Part shown: in pieces, positions 1-9,400 of the stretch
Numbering within the stretch: position 1 is the stretch's first letter
How the letters are laid out: the number at the start of each line of letters is the position of its first letter
Source of the DNA: Spirosoma terrae
Lineage (GTDB): Bacteria > Bacteroidota > Bacteroidia > Cytophagales > Spirosomataceae
Length of the DNA stretch: 64,000 nt
Assembly (NCBI RefSeq): GCF_010435915.1
Contig: NZ_JAAFZH010000006.1
Location: forward strand, 62,001 to 126,000
Reading direction: 5' to 3'
The notes under the pieces: model-generated
Told to the model about the DNA's origin: nothing
The model's database searches: none
What the model saw: only the letters and a program-made list of their open reading frames with translations
Program-made: the position numbers and the translations under genes

Positions 1-592
1 TAACCGTGGTCGAATCGATATTCAGATCGACCAGTTTACCACTGCGAATATCGAACACCCATCCGCTTACGGTTAGCCCTCTTTCTTTGAATGCCTCCTG
101 TACTTCGGCGGTTTTCAAGACATTGATACACTGCTCCTGTACGTTCAGCTCAACCAGGCGGTCGAACCGTTTTTGCGTGTCTTCGATAGCATCCAGCTCA
201 TCCATATGAATCCGGTATACATCCCGAATATTACGTAACCAGGGGTTCAGAATCCCCAAATCGGCCGACTCCAGCGATGCTCTCACCCCTCCGCACTCAT
301 AGTGTCCGCAAACAACAACGTGGTTTACCTTCAGGTGCCGAACGGCATAGTTGATGACCGACATCGCGCTCAAATCAATAGAAATTACCATGTTGGCTAT
401 ATTTCTATGAACGAACACTTCGCCCGGATGCGCACCCATCAGTTCTTCGGCCGTAACCCGGCTATCGGAACAACCGATGTATAGAATTTCGGGCTTCTGT
501 CCTTTCGAAAGATTTGAGAAATAATCCGCATCAAGCGACAGTCGCTCTTTAATCCAGTTTTCGTTACTATGGAAGATTGATTCAAATTTCAT
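1..592 (-). CDS. Beta-class carbonic anhydrase (3' end outside window)
   Basis: Catalyses reversible hydration of CO2 to bicarbonate in the cytoplasm. The visible 197 residues start at ATG 592 (MKFESIFHSN). They carry the beta-class signature: CSDSR at residues 41-45, giving zinc ligand Cys41 and the Asp43/Arg45 dyad, and HYEC at 97-100, giving ligands His97 and Cys100. The frame is open to base 1, so the C-terminus is cut by the window edge; beta-class enzymes are usually about 200-230 residues, so little is missing. No signal peptide is seen. It lies 98 bp downstream of the aldolase gene on the same strand. Family assignment is secure; the specific paralogue is not known. Confidence 0.93.
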   Translation of the reverse strand, partial: MKFESIFHSNENWIKERLSLDADYFSNLSKGQKPEILYIGCSDSRVTAEELMGAHPGEVFVHRNIANMVISIDLSAMSVINYAVRHLKVNHVVVCGHYECGGVRASLESADLGILNPWLRNIRDVYRIHMDELDAIEDTQKRFDRLVELNVQEQCINVLKTAEVQEAFKERGLTVSGWVFDIRSGKLVDLNIDSTTV

Positions 593-690
593 ATAAAGGC
601 CTTTTTAAAAAGAGTTGGCGACCAAATTACGGGGAATATCCAGAAATCCCAGTTTACTCTTTTCAAAATCTACTTACCGTAACTAATGCT

Positions 691-1629
691 TTACACCTTT
701 TCCAGCGCCAGTTCTTCCTGCAAGCGGCTATACGTAGCAATCAACTCCGCTACCTGTTTAGCAATGGCAGGCGTAAACGTACCAACATCCCGTCGGGTAA
801 ATGTCGACATTTCGAAGCCGCGCAATTGCAGAAAATATTTCGACACGGTCGGATACACGTTGTGCATGACGTCCATGCTGTCGATCAGGAATTGCTGCAC
901 GGTTGCTACGTCGGCCTGTAGATCGGCGTCGTTGTAATGCTGACAAAGCCAGACAATCAGTTCCGGAAAGAAATTGCCCTGAATACACGAAAGCCCCGCC
1001 GAACCCGCTTTCAACGACTCAACGGCATGCACCATGTAGGCATCATACAGACCAAAACCGGGCCGACTCGCGAGCCGTAGCTTTTCTTTAATCTGCTCAA
1101 TATCGAGGCTGGTATCTTTGTGATAAATCACGCGTCCGGTATCGACAAAAAGTTGGAGCTGCTCCGGCGAAATCAGCCGTTTATAGGGAACCGGACATTC
1201 GTAAAAGCCAACTGGAACGTTTTCTGTCTGGTCCAGCAACTGAAATACACGCTCATTGAACACAGCATCCGTTTCGGCTTCGTCGGCCAGCAATCCCGTA
1301 ATCAGGATCACCGCATCGGTGCCCGTTGCGTGTACGCGTTTCACAAAATCAGCCTGCGTTGCAATAGGGCCACCGAACGTTCCGGTAGCGACTACCGGCA
1401 CCGCTCCGTTTGTCACCTTAATCACATGCTCGATAATCTGAATTCGCTCGGATTCGCTTAATTCAAACATTTCGCTCGACAAACAATTGGCAAACAAACC
1501 AGCGGCTCCGGCCTGCAAATACAGTTCGGTGAGTCGGGTGAGTGCATCGAAATCAATAGCGCCAGTATCGGTAAATGGCGTAAGCATCACAGGAATAAAT
1601 CCTTTTGGGGCAGGTGGTTGATTATTCAT
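691..1629 (-). CDS. DapA/NanA-family aldolase (dihydrodipicolinate synthase-like)
   Basis: A 312-residue class I aldolase/lyase of the dihydrodipicolinate synthase/N-acetylneuraminate lyase superfamily, a cytoplasmic TIM barrel. The Schiff-base lysine is Lys171 in VIYHKDTS and the conserved tyrosine is Tyr143 in GFYECP. The substrate cannot be read from the sequence. The ATG overlaps the end of the upstream SSS symporter gene by 8 bp, so the two are translationally coupled, and the enzyme probably acts on what the symporter imports. Sialic acid, a 2-keto-3-deoxy sugar acid or a related keto acid are all possible. A housekeeping lysine-pathway DapA is less likely given the transporter partner. 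Confidence 0.85.
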   Translation of the reverse strand: MNNQPPAPKGFIPVMLTPFTDTGAIDFDALTRLTELYLQAGAAGLFANCLSSEMFELSESERIQIIEHVIKVTNGAVPVVATGTFGGPIATQADFVKRVHATGTDAVILITGLLADEAETDAVFNERVFQLLDQTENVPVGFYECPVPYKRLISPEQLQLFVDTGRVIYHKDTSLDIEQIKEKLRLASRPGFGLYDAYMVHAVESLKAGSAGLSCIQGNFFPELIVWLCQHYNDADLQADVATVQQFLIDSMDVMHNVYPTVSKYFLQLRGFEMSTFTRRDVGTFTPAIAKQVAELIATYSRLQEELALEKV

Positions 1630-3214
1630 TGGAAAGTAGTGTAGCTTCCTTGGTTTGTTCTAAAGAATGACCATTTAGCTTTGTTAGCAATACGCCAACC
1701 AGAAAGATAGTCAGCGTACCGATAACGATAATCATATTGCTGTGTAGTGGGTTTCGCAGGTAAGCGTACTCATCCGGCAACTTGCTGGAGAACGTCATCC
1801 AGATAATGACAAGTACTCCGATCATTGTGGCCAGCATGGCTTCGCGGTTTCTGGTTTGCCGACTGATGAGACCGAGTAAAAACAGACCGAGCATACCAGC
1901 CGCAAATATACCCGACAGCGTCCACCAGGCATCCAGAATACTTTTTACCCCGATCATGGCGAGCCCCGCTCCCAGCCCCATCAAGCCAACTATTATGGTG
2001 GCAATGTGCAGGAGACGCAGTTGTTTCTTAGCCGACGGATTGGGGTTGATGTAGCGTTTGTAAATATCTTCCGTAAACACTGTTGCCGACGCGTTCATAC
2101 CTGAACTGATCGTACTCATGGCCGCCGACAGAATCGCTGAAATAATCAACCCCATCAATCCCGCCGGTACGTTCGTCACCATGAAATTCGGCATTACTTT
2201 GTCGCCATAATCGGCCGGTTGCAACGTAGCCGCCATGCGCGACACCTCGGCTGCCGATGCCGAAGCGGGCAGTCGTTCGAGTGCTACGTTACGCCGGATG
2301 GTTTCAAGCAGTTCGGGGTGTTGCTGGTAATAGCCAAACAGGCAGGAGCCAATGACAAAAAACAGCAGCGATGCGGGTACGTAGAGCCAGACGCACAGCC
2401 ACAACGAACTCCGCGCTTCTTTTTCCGAAGACGTCGTATGGTAGCGTTGAATGTAATTCTGGTCCATCCCGAAATTATTCAGGTTGATAAAGAAACCATA
2501 CAGCAGCACCACCCAGAATGTCGACTGTGTAAAATCGGGCGATAAACTGCCCAGACTAAACTTATCGTTCGCGTTACCAATATCGACAATGGTCGATACG
2601 CCACCGGGCATGGCCATCACAATCAGATATAGAATCAGCAACGCCCCGAACGTTTTGATAACGCCCTGCACTACCTCCGTCCAAATCACGGCTTCGATGC
2701 CGCCCATGACGGTATAAATAATAATACAGACACCCATCACCAGCATAATCGTCTGCATCGAATAGCCGGTAAGCGCCTGTAAGCTCAGGGCAATGCCCAG
2801 AAAAATCGATCCCATGCGCGCCAGTTGTGTCAACAGAAAACAGACCACCGCGTAGGTTCTGGCCCACGGCCCAAACCGATGTTCGAAGTGCGTGTAGGCC
2901 GACACTTCGCCGGTTTTCCGGTAAAACGGAATGAAAAACCGCGACGCTACGTAAGCCGCAATCGGCATCGACAGACTAAACACGAACGAATTCCAGTTTC
3001 CGCCAAATGCTTTACCCGGTACGCCCAGAAACGTATTACTACTCAGGAACGTAGCGTAAATCGACAGGCCCGTTGCCCAGCCCGGAATCAGACCAGAAGC
3101 GGTCGTAAACTGATCGGCATTTTTGTTTTTCCGGGAGAAATAGACGCCCACCAGCACCATGGCCACCAGATAGGCAGCAATAACACCGAGGTCGAATAAG
3201 GGGAGATTTTTCAT
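1622..3214 (-). CDS. Sodium:solute symporter (SSS family)
   Basis: A 530-residue inner-membrane transporter with about 13 hydrophobic segments, starting MKNLPLFDLGVIAAYLVAMV. The length, the early motif around residues 43-70 (the GWATGLSIYATFLSSNTFLG region) and the glycine-rich central helices match the SSS family, which couples sodium entry to uptake of sugars, sialic acid, proline or similar solutes. It is the first gene of a two-gene unit with the DapA/NanA-type aldolase, overlapping it by 8 bp. It is divergent from the secreted DUF5703 protein across a 323-363 bp region with several dyads. The solute is inferred to be a sugar or sugar acid released by that protein; the sequence alone does not show this. 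Confidence 0.87.
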   Translation of the reverse strand: MKNLPLFDLGVIAAYLVAMVLVGVYFSRKNKNADQFTTASGLIPGWATGLSIYATFLSSNTFLGVPGKAFGGNWNSFVFSLSMPIAAYVASRFFIPFYRKTGEVSAYTHFEHRFGPWARTYAVVCFLLTQLARMGSIFLGIALSLQALTGYSMQTIMLVMGVCIIIYTVMGGIEAVIWTEVVQGVIKTFGALLILYLIVMAMPGGVSTIVDIGNANDKFSLGSLSPDFTQSTFWVVLLYGFFINLNNFGMDQNYIQRYHTTSSEKEARSSLWLCVWLYVPASLLFFVIGSCLFGYYQQHPELLETIRRNVALERLPASASAAEVSRMAATLQPADYGDKVMPNFMVTNVPAGLMGLIISAILSAAMSTISSGMNASATVFTEDIYKRYINPNPSAKKQLRLLHIATIIVGLMGLGAGLAMIGVKSILDAWWTLSGIFAAGMLGLFLLGLISRQTRNREAMLATMIGVLVIIWMTFSSKLPDEYAYLRNPLHSNMIIVIGTLTIFLVGVLLTKLNGHSLEQTKEATLLSNE

Positions 3215-3248
3215 GGAAGGTTACAGCGTTCGACTCGTTACGTACTAA

Positions 3249-3287
3249 TACGTATTTCCTATAAATACGTACTTTTCGTTCGAAAAG
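3249..3287. promoter_or_regulatory. Two adjacent dyads, candidate operators
   Basis: TACGTATTT (3249-3257) and AAATACGTA (3263-3271) form a perfect 9-bp inverted repeat around 5 bp. Directly next to it, CTTTTCG and CGAAAAG (3272-3287) form a 7-bp inverted repeat around TT. They lie 35-73 bp upstream of the symporter start. A regulator-binding role is inferred from symmetry and position. Confidence 0.4.
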
Positions 3288-3507
3288 ACTATCAACCCTT
3301 TTCCCTTACCGTACTGTTCCCCGGTTTTGCCGTACAGGATGGTCAGTGTTTTCTGTGATACAGTTCGTTGAATCAATCAACCGGTTCCACTACGAATCAT
3401 ATTCTGGCATATGTGTGAATCAGATGAATCATAAAAATCTGCGTTCTATTTTTATGACAAAAAAATCATCAAATACGTATACCATCTGGCTCCACAAAGC
3501 TACTTTC

Positions 3508-3515
3508 TACATTTG
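3508..3515 (+). promoter_or_regulatory. Candidate Bacteroidota -7 element (TACATTTG)
   Basis: The octamer matches the Bacteroidota -7 consensus TAnnTTTG exactly. Transcription would start near 3521, leaving a leader of about 57 nt before the ATG at 3578. No convincing -33 TTTG is seen at the usual spacing. Confidence 0.45.
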
Positions 3516-3577
3516 CTTTTAATTATACGCTATTCGTCTTGACACGCCTTCGCTTCTTCTACACAACGTATCGAAAA

Positions 3578-5893
3578 ATGGCGACAGCCCTATTATCGAT
3601 ATCGTTACTTATAAACACATTAACACTTAGTCTTGGTCAAAAATCGCCGATTGATCAACACAATGTAGTATGGACGAGCCAAAGCAAAAATTCGTCCGAA
3701 TCAATGTCTTGTGGCGGTGGCGATATTGGCCTAAATGTCTGGGTTGAAAACGGTGATTTGCTATTCTACGTAGCAAAAAGTGGTACGTTCGACCATAACA
3801 ACACAGTGCTGAAACTGGGGCGCGTTCGGCTAAAACTCTCGCCCAACCCGTTTGCTGACGGCGCTACGTTCCGGCAGGAATTGGTGCTGAACAAAGGGCA
3901 TATCGAAATCAGTGGTGCTACGTCGGGGCTTTCGGCCAACGTAACGGTTTGGGTCGATGTATTTCGGCCGGTTGTACACGTCGACGTATCGAGTAATAAA
4001 GCGATAAAAGCCGAAGCTGCTTTTGAAAGCTGGCGCTACGTCGATCACGTTAACAAAGGCAAAGAAAACAACGCCAACTCCTACAAATTTGCCCCACCCG
4101 GCGAGGTTACAACGCTGAAAGATTCGATCCGATTTATCGACAATTCCATTGTTTTTCATCACAGAAACGGAGTGGAATGGTCAGCTTTCGACGCCACCGT
4201 TCAGCAGCAGGGTCTCGACAGCATTAAACAGCAGCTTTTTAACCCCATCAAAAACTTAACTTTTGGCGGTCGGTTATTGGGCAAAAACATGAAGCCTGCC
4301 GGCACGTATCGGGGCCGATATATGGACACCGATTTTCAGGGCTGGAAACTCGTCAGTACGTCAGCCTCCCGAACCCATGAAATAACTGTTACGTTGCATT
4401 CGGCCCAATCCGACAACGTAACCGACTGGATGCAGGGGCTTGATAGACGCCAGCAAGACGCCGTTACGTCGGCTAAAACGGCACAGGCCAAAACGCAGAA
4501 CTGGTGGCAGACTTTCTGGTCGAACAGTTTCATCTACATCAATACTCCGCCCAATTCACCCGAATGGCAGGTAGCCCGAAATTATCAGTTGTTTCGGTAC
4601 ATGCTCGGGTGCAATGCGTTTGGCCAATACCCAACCAAATTCAACGGCGGTCTGTTTACGTATGATCCGTCGACAATTGATTCGACGATGCGCTTTACGC
4701 CCGATTTCCGAAACTGGGGTGGTGGCATTCATACCGCTCAGAACCAGCGACTTGTTTACTGGCCGATGCTGAAAAGTGGCGACTGGCAACTGATGAAACC
4801 GCAGTTCGATTTTTATCAAAACAGCCTCAAAAACGCGGAGTTGCGAACTGAGTTTTATTGGCAACACAAGGGAGCCAGCTTTACCGAACAGATCGAGAAT
4901 TTCGGGCTTCCCAACTTTGCCGAATACGGCATAAACCGCCCGGCCGGTTACGACAAAGGTATGGAATACAACCCCTGGCTCGAATACGAATGGGACACCG
5001 TACTGGAATTTTGCCTGATGATGCTCGACACCGAACGCTACGCGGGCCAGGACGTATCACAGTACGTTCCGTTCATAGAAAGTTGCCTGACGTTCTTCGA
5101 TGAGCATTATCAGTATCTGGCGAAAAAACGCGGCAGTAAAGCATTGGACGGCGATAAAAAGCTGATTCTGTATCCCGGTTCGGGGGCCGAAACGTACAAG
5201 ATGGCCTATAATTCGACCTCAACCATTTCGGCGCTACGTACTGTTCTGACCCGACTATTAGAACTACCCGATACGTATCTGACTACTGAAAAAAGAGCGA
5301 ATTGGAAAGCGATGCTCGATCGGATTCCGGCCATTACGTTCCGGTCGTTCGATGGGCACCCGACCATTGCTCCCGCCAAACTTTGGGAACGTATCAACAA
5401 CGTGGAGTCGCCCCAGCTGTATCCGGTTTTTCCGTGGGGCATTTACGGCATCCGCAAACCGGGTCTGGATACAGCGATCAATACGTATCGGTACGACACG
5501 GATGCACTAAAATTCAGAAGCCATGTGGGCTGGAAACAGGACAACATTTTTGCGGCCCGGCTCGGCCTGACCGACGAAGCCGCCCGGCTTACGCTTCTCA
5601 AACTTGGTAATGCGCCACGCCGTTTTCCGACATTCTGGGGGCCGGGTTTTGACTGGACACCCGACCACAATTGGGGCGGTTCGGGCATGATTGGCTTGCA
5701 GGAAATGCTGTTGCAGGCCGATGGTAAAACAATCTATCTGTTTCCGGCCTGGCCCAAAACCTGGGATGTTCACGTCAAACTCCACGCCCCTTACACCACC
5801 ACGGTTGAAGCCGTCCTGAAAAATGGCAAACTTGAATCGCTAATCGTTACGCCTGAATCCCGACGTGGAGACGTGGTGAATTTGCTGAAGTAG
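3578..5893 (+). CDS. Secreted DUF5703 / GH95-like protein
   Basis: A 771-residue exported protein with a signal peptide starting MATALLSISLLINTLTLSLG, probably acting on glycans in the periplasm or outside the cell. The N-terminal half begins with the DUF5703-type motif CGGGDIGLNVWVENGDLLFY; the second half looks like an (alpha/alpha)6 catalytic barrel related to GH95 (WGGGIHTAQNQRLVYWPM and nearby Trp/Asp-rich stretches). ATG 3578 is preferred because it sits right before the hydrophobic segment; an in-frame TTG at 3539 would add 13 residues (MTRLRFFYTTYRK) and cannot be excluded. It is divergent from the SSS symporter-aldolase pair, suggesting shared control. Glycosidase activity is inferred; the substrate is unknown. 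Confidence 0.78.
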   Translation: MATALLSISLLINTLTLSLGQKSPIDQHNVVWTSQSKNSSESMSCGGGDIGLNVWVENGDLLFYVAKSGTFDHNNTVLKLGRVRLKLSPNPFADGATFRQELVLNKGHIEISGATSGLSANVTVWVDVFRPVVHVDVSSNKAIKAEAAFESWRYVDHVNKGKENNANSYKFAPPGEVTTLKDSIRFIDNSIVFHHRNGVEWSAFDATVQQQGLDSIKQQLFNPIKNLTFGGRLLGKNMKPAGTYRGRYMDTDFQGWKLVSTSASRTHEITVTLHSAQSDNVTDWMQGLDRRQQDAVTSAKTAQAKTQNWWQTFWSNSFIYINTPPNSPEWQVARNYQLFRYMLGCNAFGQYPTKFNGGLFTYDPSTIDSTMRFTPDFRNWGGGIHTAQNQRLVYWPMLKSGDWQLMKPQFDFYQNSLKNAELRTEFYWQHKGASFTEQIENFGLPNFAEYGINRPAGYDKGMEYNPWLEYEWDTVLEFCLMMLDTERYAGQDVSQYVPFIESCLTFFDEHYQYLAKKRGSKALDGDKKLILYPGSGAETYKMAYNSTSTISALRTVLTRLLELPDTYLTTEKRANWKAMLDRIPAITFRSFDGHPTIAPAKLWERINNVESPQLYPVFPWGIYGIRKPGLDTAINTYRYDTDALKFRSHVGWKQDNIFAARLGLTDEAARLTLLKLGNAPRRFPTFWGPGFDWTPDHNWGGSGMIGLQEMLLQADGKTIYLFPAWPKTWDVHVKLHAPYTTTVEAVLKNGKLESLIVTPESRRGDVVNLLK

Positions 5894-6408
5894 CTCCTTT
5901 TTCGGTGATTAGGTCGATGATCGATTGAGTGTAAATCATCCTATTACGAACTAAAATCTGGCGGATCTAACTCGACAAATCCACTTGGTAAACTCGCCGT
6001 TAATTGAGTTTATCTACGACCAACAAGTGTGGCACCTTACCGTTATATTTTCATCATAAAAAGCCACAGAATTGCCCTAAAAAAAGCATTTCTTACTTTT
6101 TAAAAAGTACAAACCTAAACGTTGGCACAACTTTTGACAACTATTTTCTTTTGTAACTAAATGCTCAACTAAGCAACCGATTAGTTTTAAGCCATACAAC
6201 GCTAGATAGATCCAGATACAAAAATCAACTATCTAATAATCAGAATATTAATAAAAAAACTAACCGCTCAACCTCCATCATAATGAGTTTAATACAGACA
6301 GATAGCAAAAACACCTATTTATAAACACAAATCCCAACTAGGTTCACTACATTTACCGCTGGCATAGGGTTTGCCATTTGGACGTCCAAAGTTGTATCAG
6401 TGGCGCCT
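5894..6408. other. AT-rich intergenic leader of the giant surface-protein gene
   Basis: About 500 bp of AT-rich DNA with no credible gene. The only clear structure is the 14-bp palindrome at 6377-6390, just before the start codon. No exact TAnnTTTG element with a good partner was found. Confidence 0.5.
6377..6390. promoter_or_regulatory. Perfect 14-bp palindrome (TTTGGACGTCCAAA)
   Basis: A perfect palindrome ending 18 bp before ATG 6409 and 9 bp before the alternative GTG 6400. Its position suits an operator or a leader hairpin controlling the giant gene. Function is inferred only. Confidence 0.35.
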
Positions 6409-9400
6409 ATGCGAATCTCTACGTTTTTTTCCTGCACTTTTCCTATTACGTGTCTACGTAGCCTATGGCTGCGTATCTCAGCGAATAAGGACTCTATAAT
6501 TCCCGATCCAAAGCAACTGGAGAACGACGGGCAATCTCTCGTTACCCGGTCCATACAGGCGCAGAAAAGCAGGTGGCCGATATCCTTACCGGCTCTGGTT
6601 ATACTGCTGACTTTGTTAGCTAGAGTGAGCCAGGCGCAGTACATCCAGAACTCAACCCTTTTAGGCACTTCTGCCAATGATTATACAAACCGGATGCAGG
6701 TTGTCAATGGAGAAACCTATATCCTTGGGGTAGCCAACTCGACCAACTACCCGGTTACGAATGGCAGTACCTACCGAGGAGGTCAGGACCTTGTCATCAC
6801 CAAACTCAATGCGGCAGGCAATATCGTCTATTCGACCTACCTTGGTGGAAGCTCTTTCGAAGCTGACGGCTATTTCAAGGTGGTCAACGGTGAAGTGTAT
6901 ATTTTTGGCAACACTGGATCTAACGATTTCCCCGTTACCAATGGGAGCACTTTTGGCGGAACGACGGATGCTCAGCTGACTAAACTCAACGCATCCGGGA
7001 ATATCGTTTTCTCAACTTATCTCGGGGGAAACGGCCAAGACTCACCAAGTGGAATTGAGGTCGTCAATGGTGAAATCCATCTCCTTTTCAATACCCTATC
7101 TACCAACTTCCCCGTCACCAACGGGAGTACCTTTGGGGGAGGTTCAGATATAGCCTATATGAAGCTCTCTGCTTCGGGAAACATTCTGTTCTCGACGTAT
7201 CTGGGTGGTAGTGAAAATGATACTAGTTCGCCGAATATTAAGGTCTCCGGTGGAAAAGTCTACATTGTGGGCTATACGGAGTCCCCCAATTTCCCTGTTA
7301 CCAACGGCAGCACCTACAACGGAGGGACTGATGTCTTTTACACCAGACTGAGCGCATCGGGCACTATTGAGTTTTCCAGTTACTATGGCGGTACAGCTTA
7401 TGATGAAGCTATAAATTTTGATTTCGAGAATGGTGAGGCCTATCTGATTGTAACAACTTACTCTTCCGATTTTCCGGTCACCAACGGCAGCAGCATTAAC
7501 AACAATGAGCTGGATATGGTCTATATGAAAATAAATTCATCGGATGCTGTGGCCTTTGCGTCCTACGTAGGCGGGAGCGGTGTTGAGGTCACCACCGATC
7601 TAAAAGTTATCAATGGCGAAGGGTATTTTGTTGGCTACACCGACTCGCCCGACTATCCGGTTACGAATGGCAGTGTATTTGGTGGAATAACGGATATTGT
7701 CTACACAAAATTTGCTGCGAATGGCACCATAGCTGTTTCTACGTACATCGCGGCTAACAGACTGGAGAGAGCCTACGGGTTTGACGTTGTAGACGGTGAA
7801 ATACATATAGTGGGCACAACCGAATCGACGGTTTCTAATTACCCTGTGACAAATGGAACCAGACCTCGGACATTGACTGACAATGGTGTTTACACCAAAC
7901 TGGATGCATCGACGGGTCAGATTCTGTACTCAACTATTTATGCCGGAACAAACGCTACAACTCCACGAATCATTCAGGTAGAGAATGGGGTGGCCTATAT
8001 TACAGGAAGCGCAGGTTCAGGTTACCCAACCACCGATGGCTCGATTGCTAAGAACACCACTGACATCTTCTTTGCTACCTTCAAATTGTGTGGTACGTTT
8101 CCATCCACCCCGGCGACGATAACACCCGCCAGCCAAACCGTTTGTCAGAACGGGTTTACACAACTTCTTACCGGAACTACAGTCGCCATCCCCAGCAGCG
8201 ATGTACCCACGCTGTACCGGAATGGAATCCCTGAACAGCAACCACAGATCCAGGCATTCTACCAGTGGCAGCAAGCCACATCGCCCGGTGGTCCCTGGAC
8301 CGATATTGCCGGAGCTACTCAGAAAGACTATAACCCTGGCCCCAGTCCAGTAACGCGCTATTTCCGTCGAATCAGTACATCGGGGCCCTGCTGCGGGAAT
8401 GCCGTCGTGAACACCAGTGCAGTAGCCAGTATTATTATCAGTGCCAGTGCTGCACCTACGCTTGCGGTTACTGATGTATTCAATACATGCGTCGGTTCAC
8501 CCGTGGTCATTGGCGGAAGCCCCACGGCATCAGGCGGAACAACGCCCTATACCTACGCCTGGGATAATGGAGCGGCAGCCGTAGCCAACCCTACTGTTAA
8601 CCCATCCATTACCACGATTTACACCCTCACCGTTACCGATGCCAACGGCTGTCGGCAAATCGACCAGACGCTGGTCAATGTCTATGCCGCCTATGCTGGT
8701 GCCGATGTGGGTTCCTGCGCCGGTACACCCGTCCAGATTGGCGGTGCCCCCATACCGGGCGTACCGGGCGTTACGTATAGCTGGGCACCGGCCACGGGCT
8801 TAAGTTGTACGACCTGTGCCCAACCCTTTGCGAACCCATCTACGCCAACCACGTACACCCTCACGCTCACCGTACCCATAACGGGCGGGGGTACCTGCCA
8901 GAGCACCGATGCAGTCGTGGTAACGCCCGTAGCGGCTCCTCTAACGCCCAATTTCGCCGGACCCGACGTAACGATCTGTATTGGCAACACGGCCACCATC
9001 GGTACAACCGCCGAATCAGGCTTTACCTATACCTGGGCGCCGGGCAATTACCTCACGGCCAACAATACGGCCCGAACAACGTTCCAGCCCGGTAGCCTGG
9101 CCATGCCAACGCCCAATCCCATCACCTACTACGTAACGGCTCTCAAAAATGGCTGTACGTTTGTCGATCAGATGCAGGCATCCGTCATCGAAGCCCGGGC
9201 CGGGGTGGATGGTTGTGGACCACGTAACGTGGGCGAACCCGACCGGACGCCCAATATTGGCGAAACCTACACTTGGACAAAATTATCGGGTCCCGGCAAT
9301 TTTGTGGGCCCAACAAACCTGCCCCAAGTCCCGGTAACAGCTTCGGTGGGTGGCGCTACAACGTATCGGCTTACGGTCAGCTATAATGGCACGACCTGTA

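Larger units (their letters stand above)
3215..3577. other. Divergent intergenic region between symporter and DUF5703 gene
   Basis: This noncoding region separates two divergent genes. It holds two adjacent dyads at 3249-3287, a third copy of AAATACGTA at 3471-3479, and a -7 promoter element at 3508-3515. No RNA gene or credible small ORF is seen. Confidence 0.6.

Noticed and set aside
6315..6677. 120-codon minus-strand ORF at the giant gene start
   Set aside because: It covers the start and signal region of the giant gene on the opposite strand and shows no protein features.
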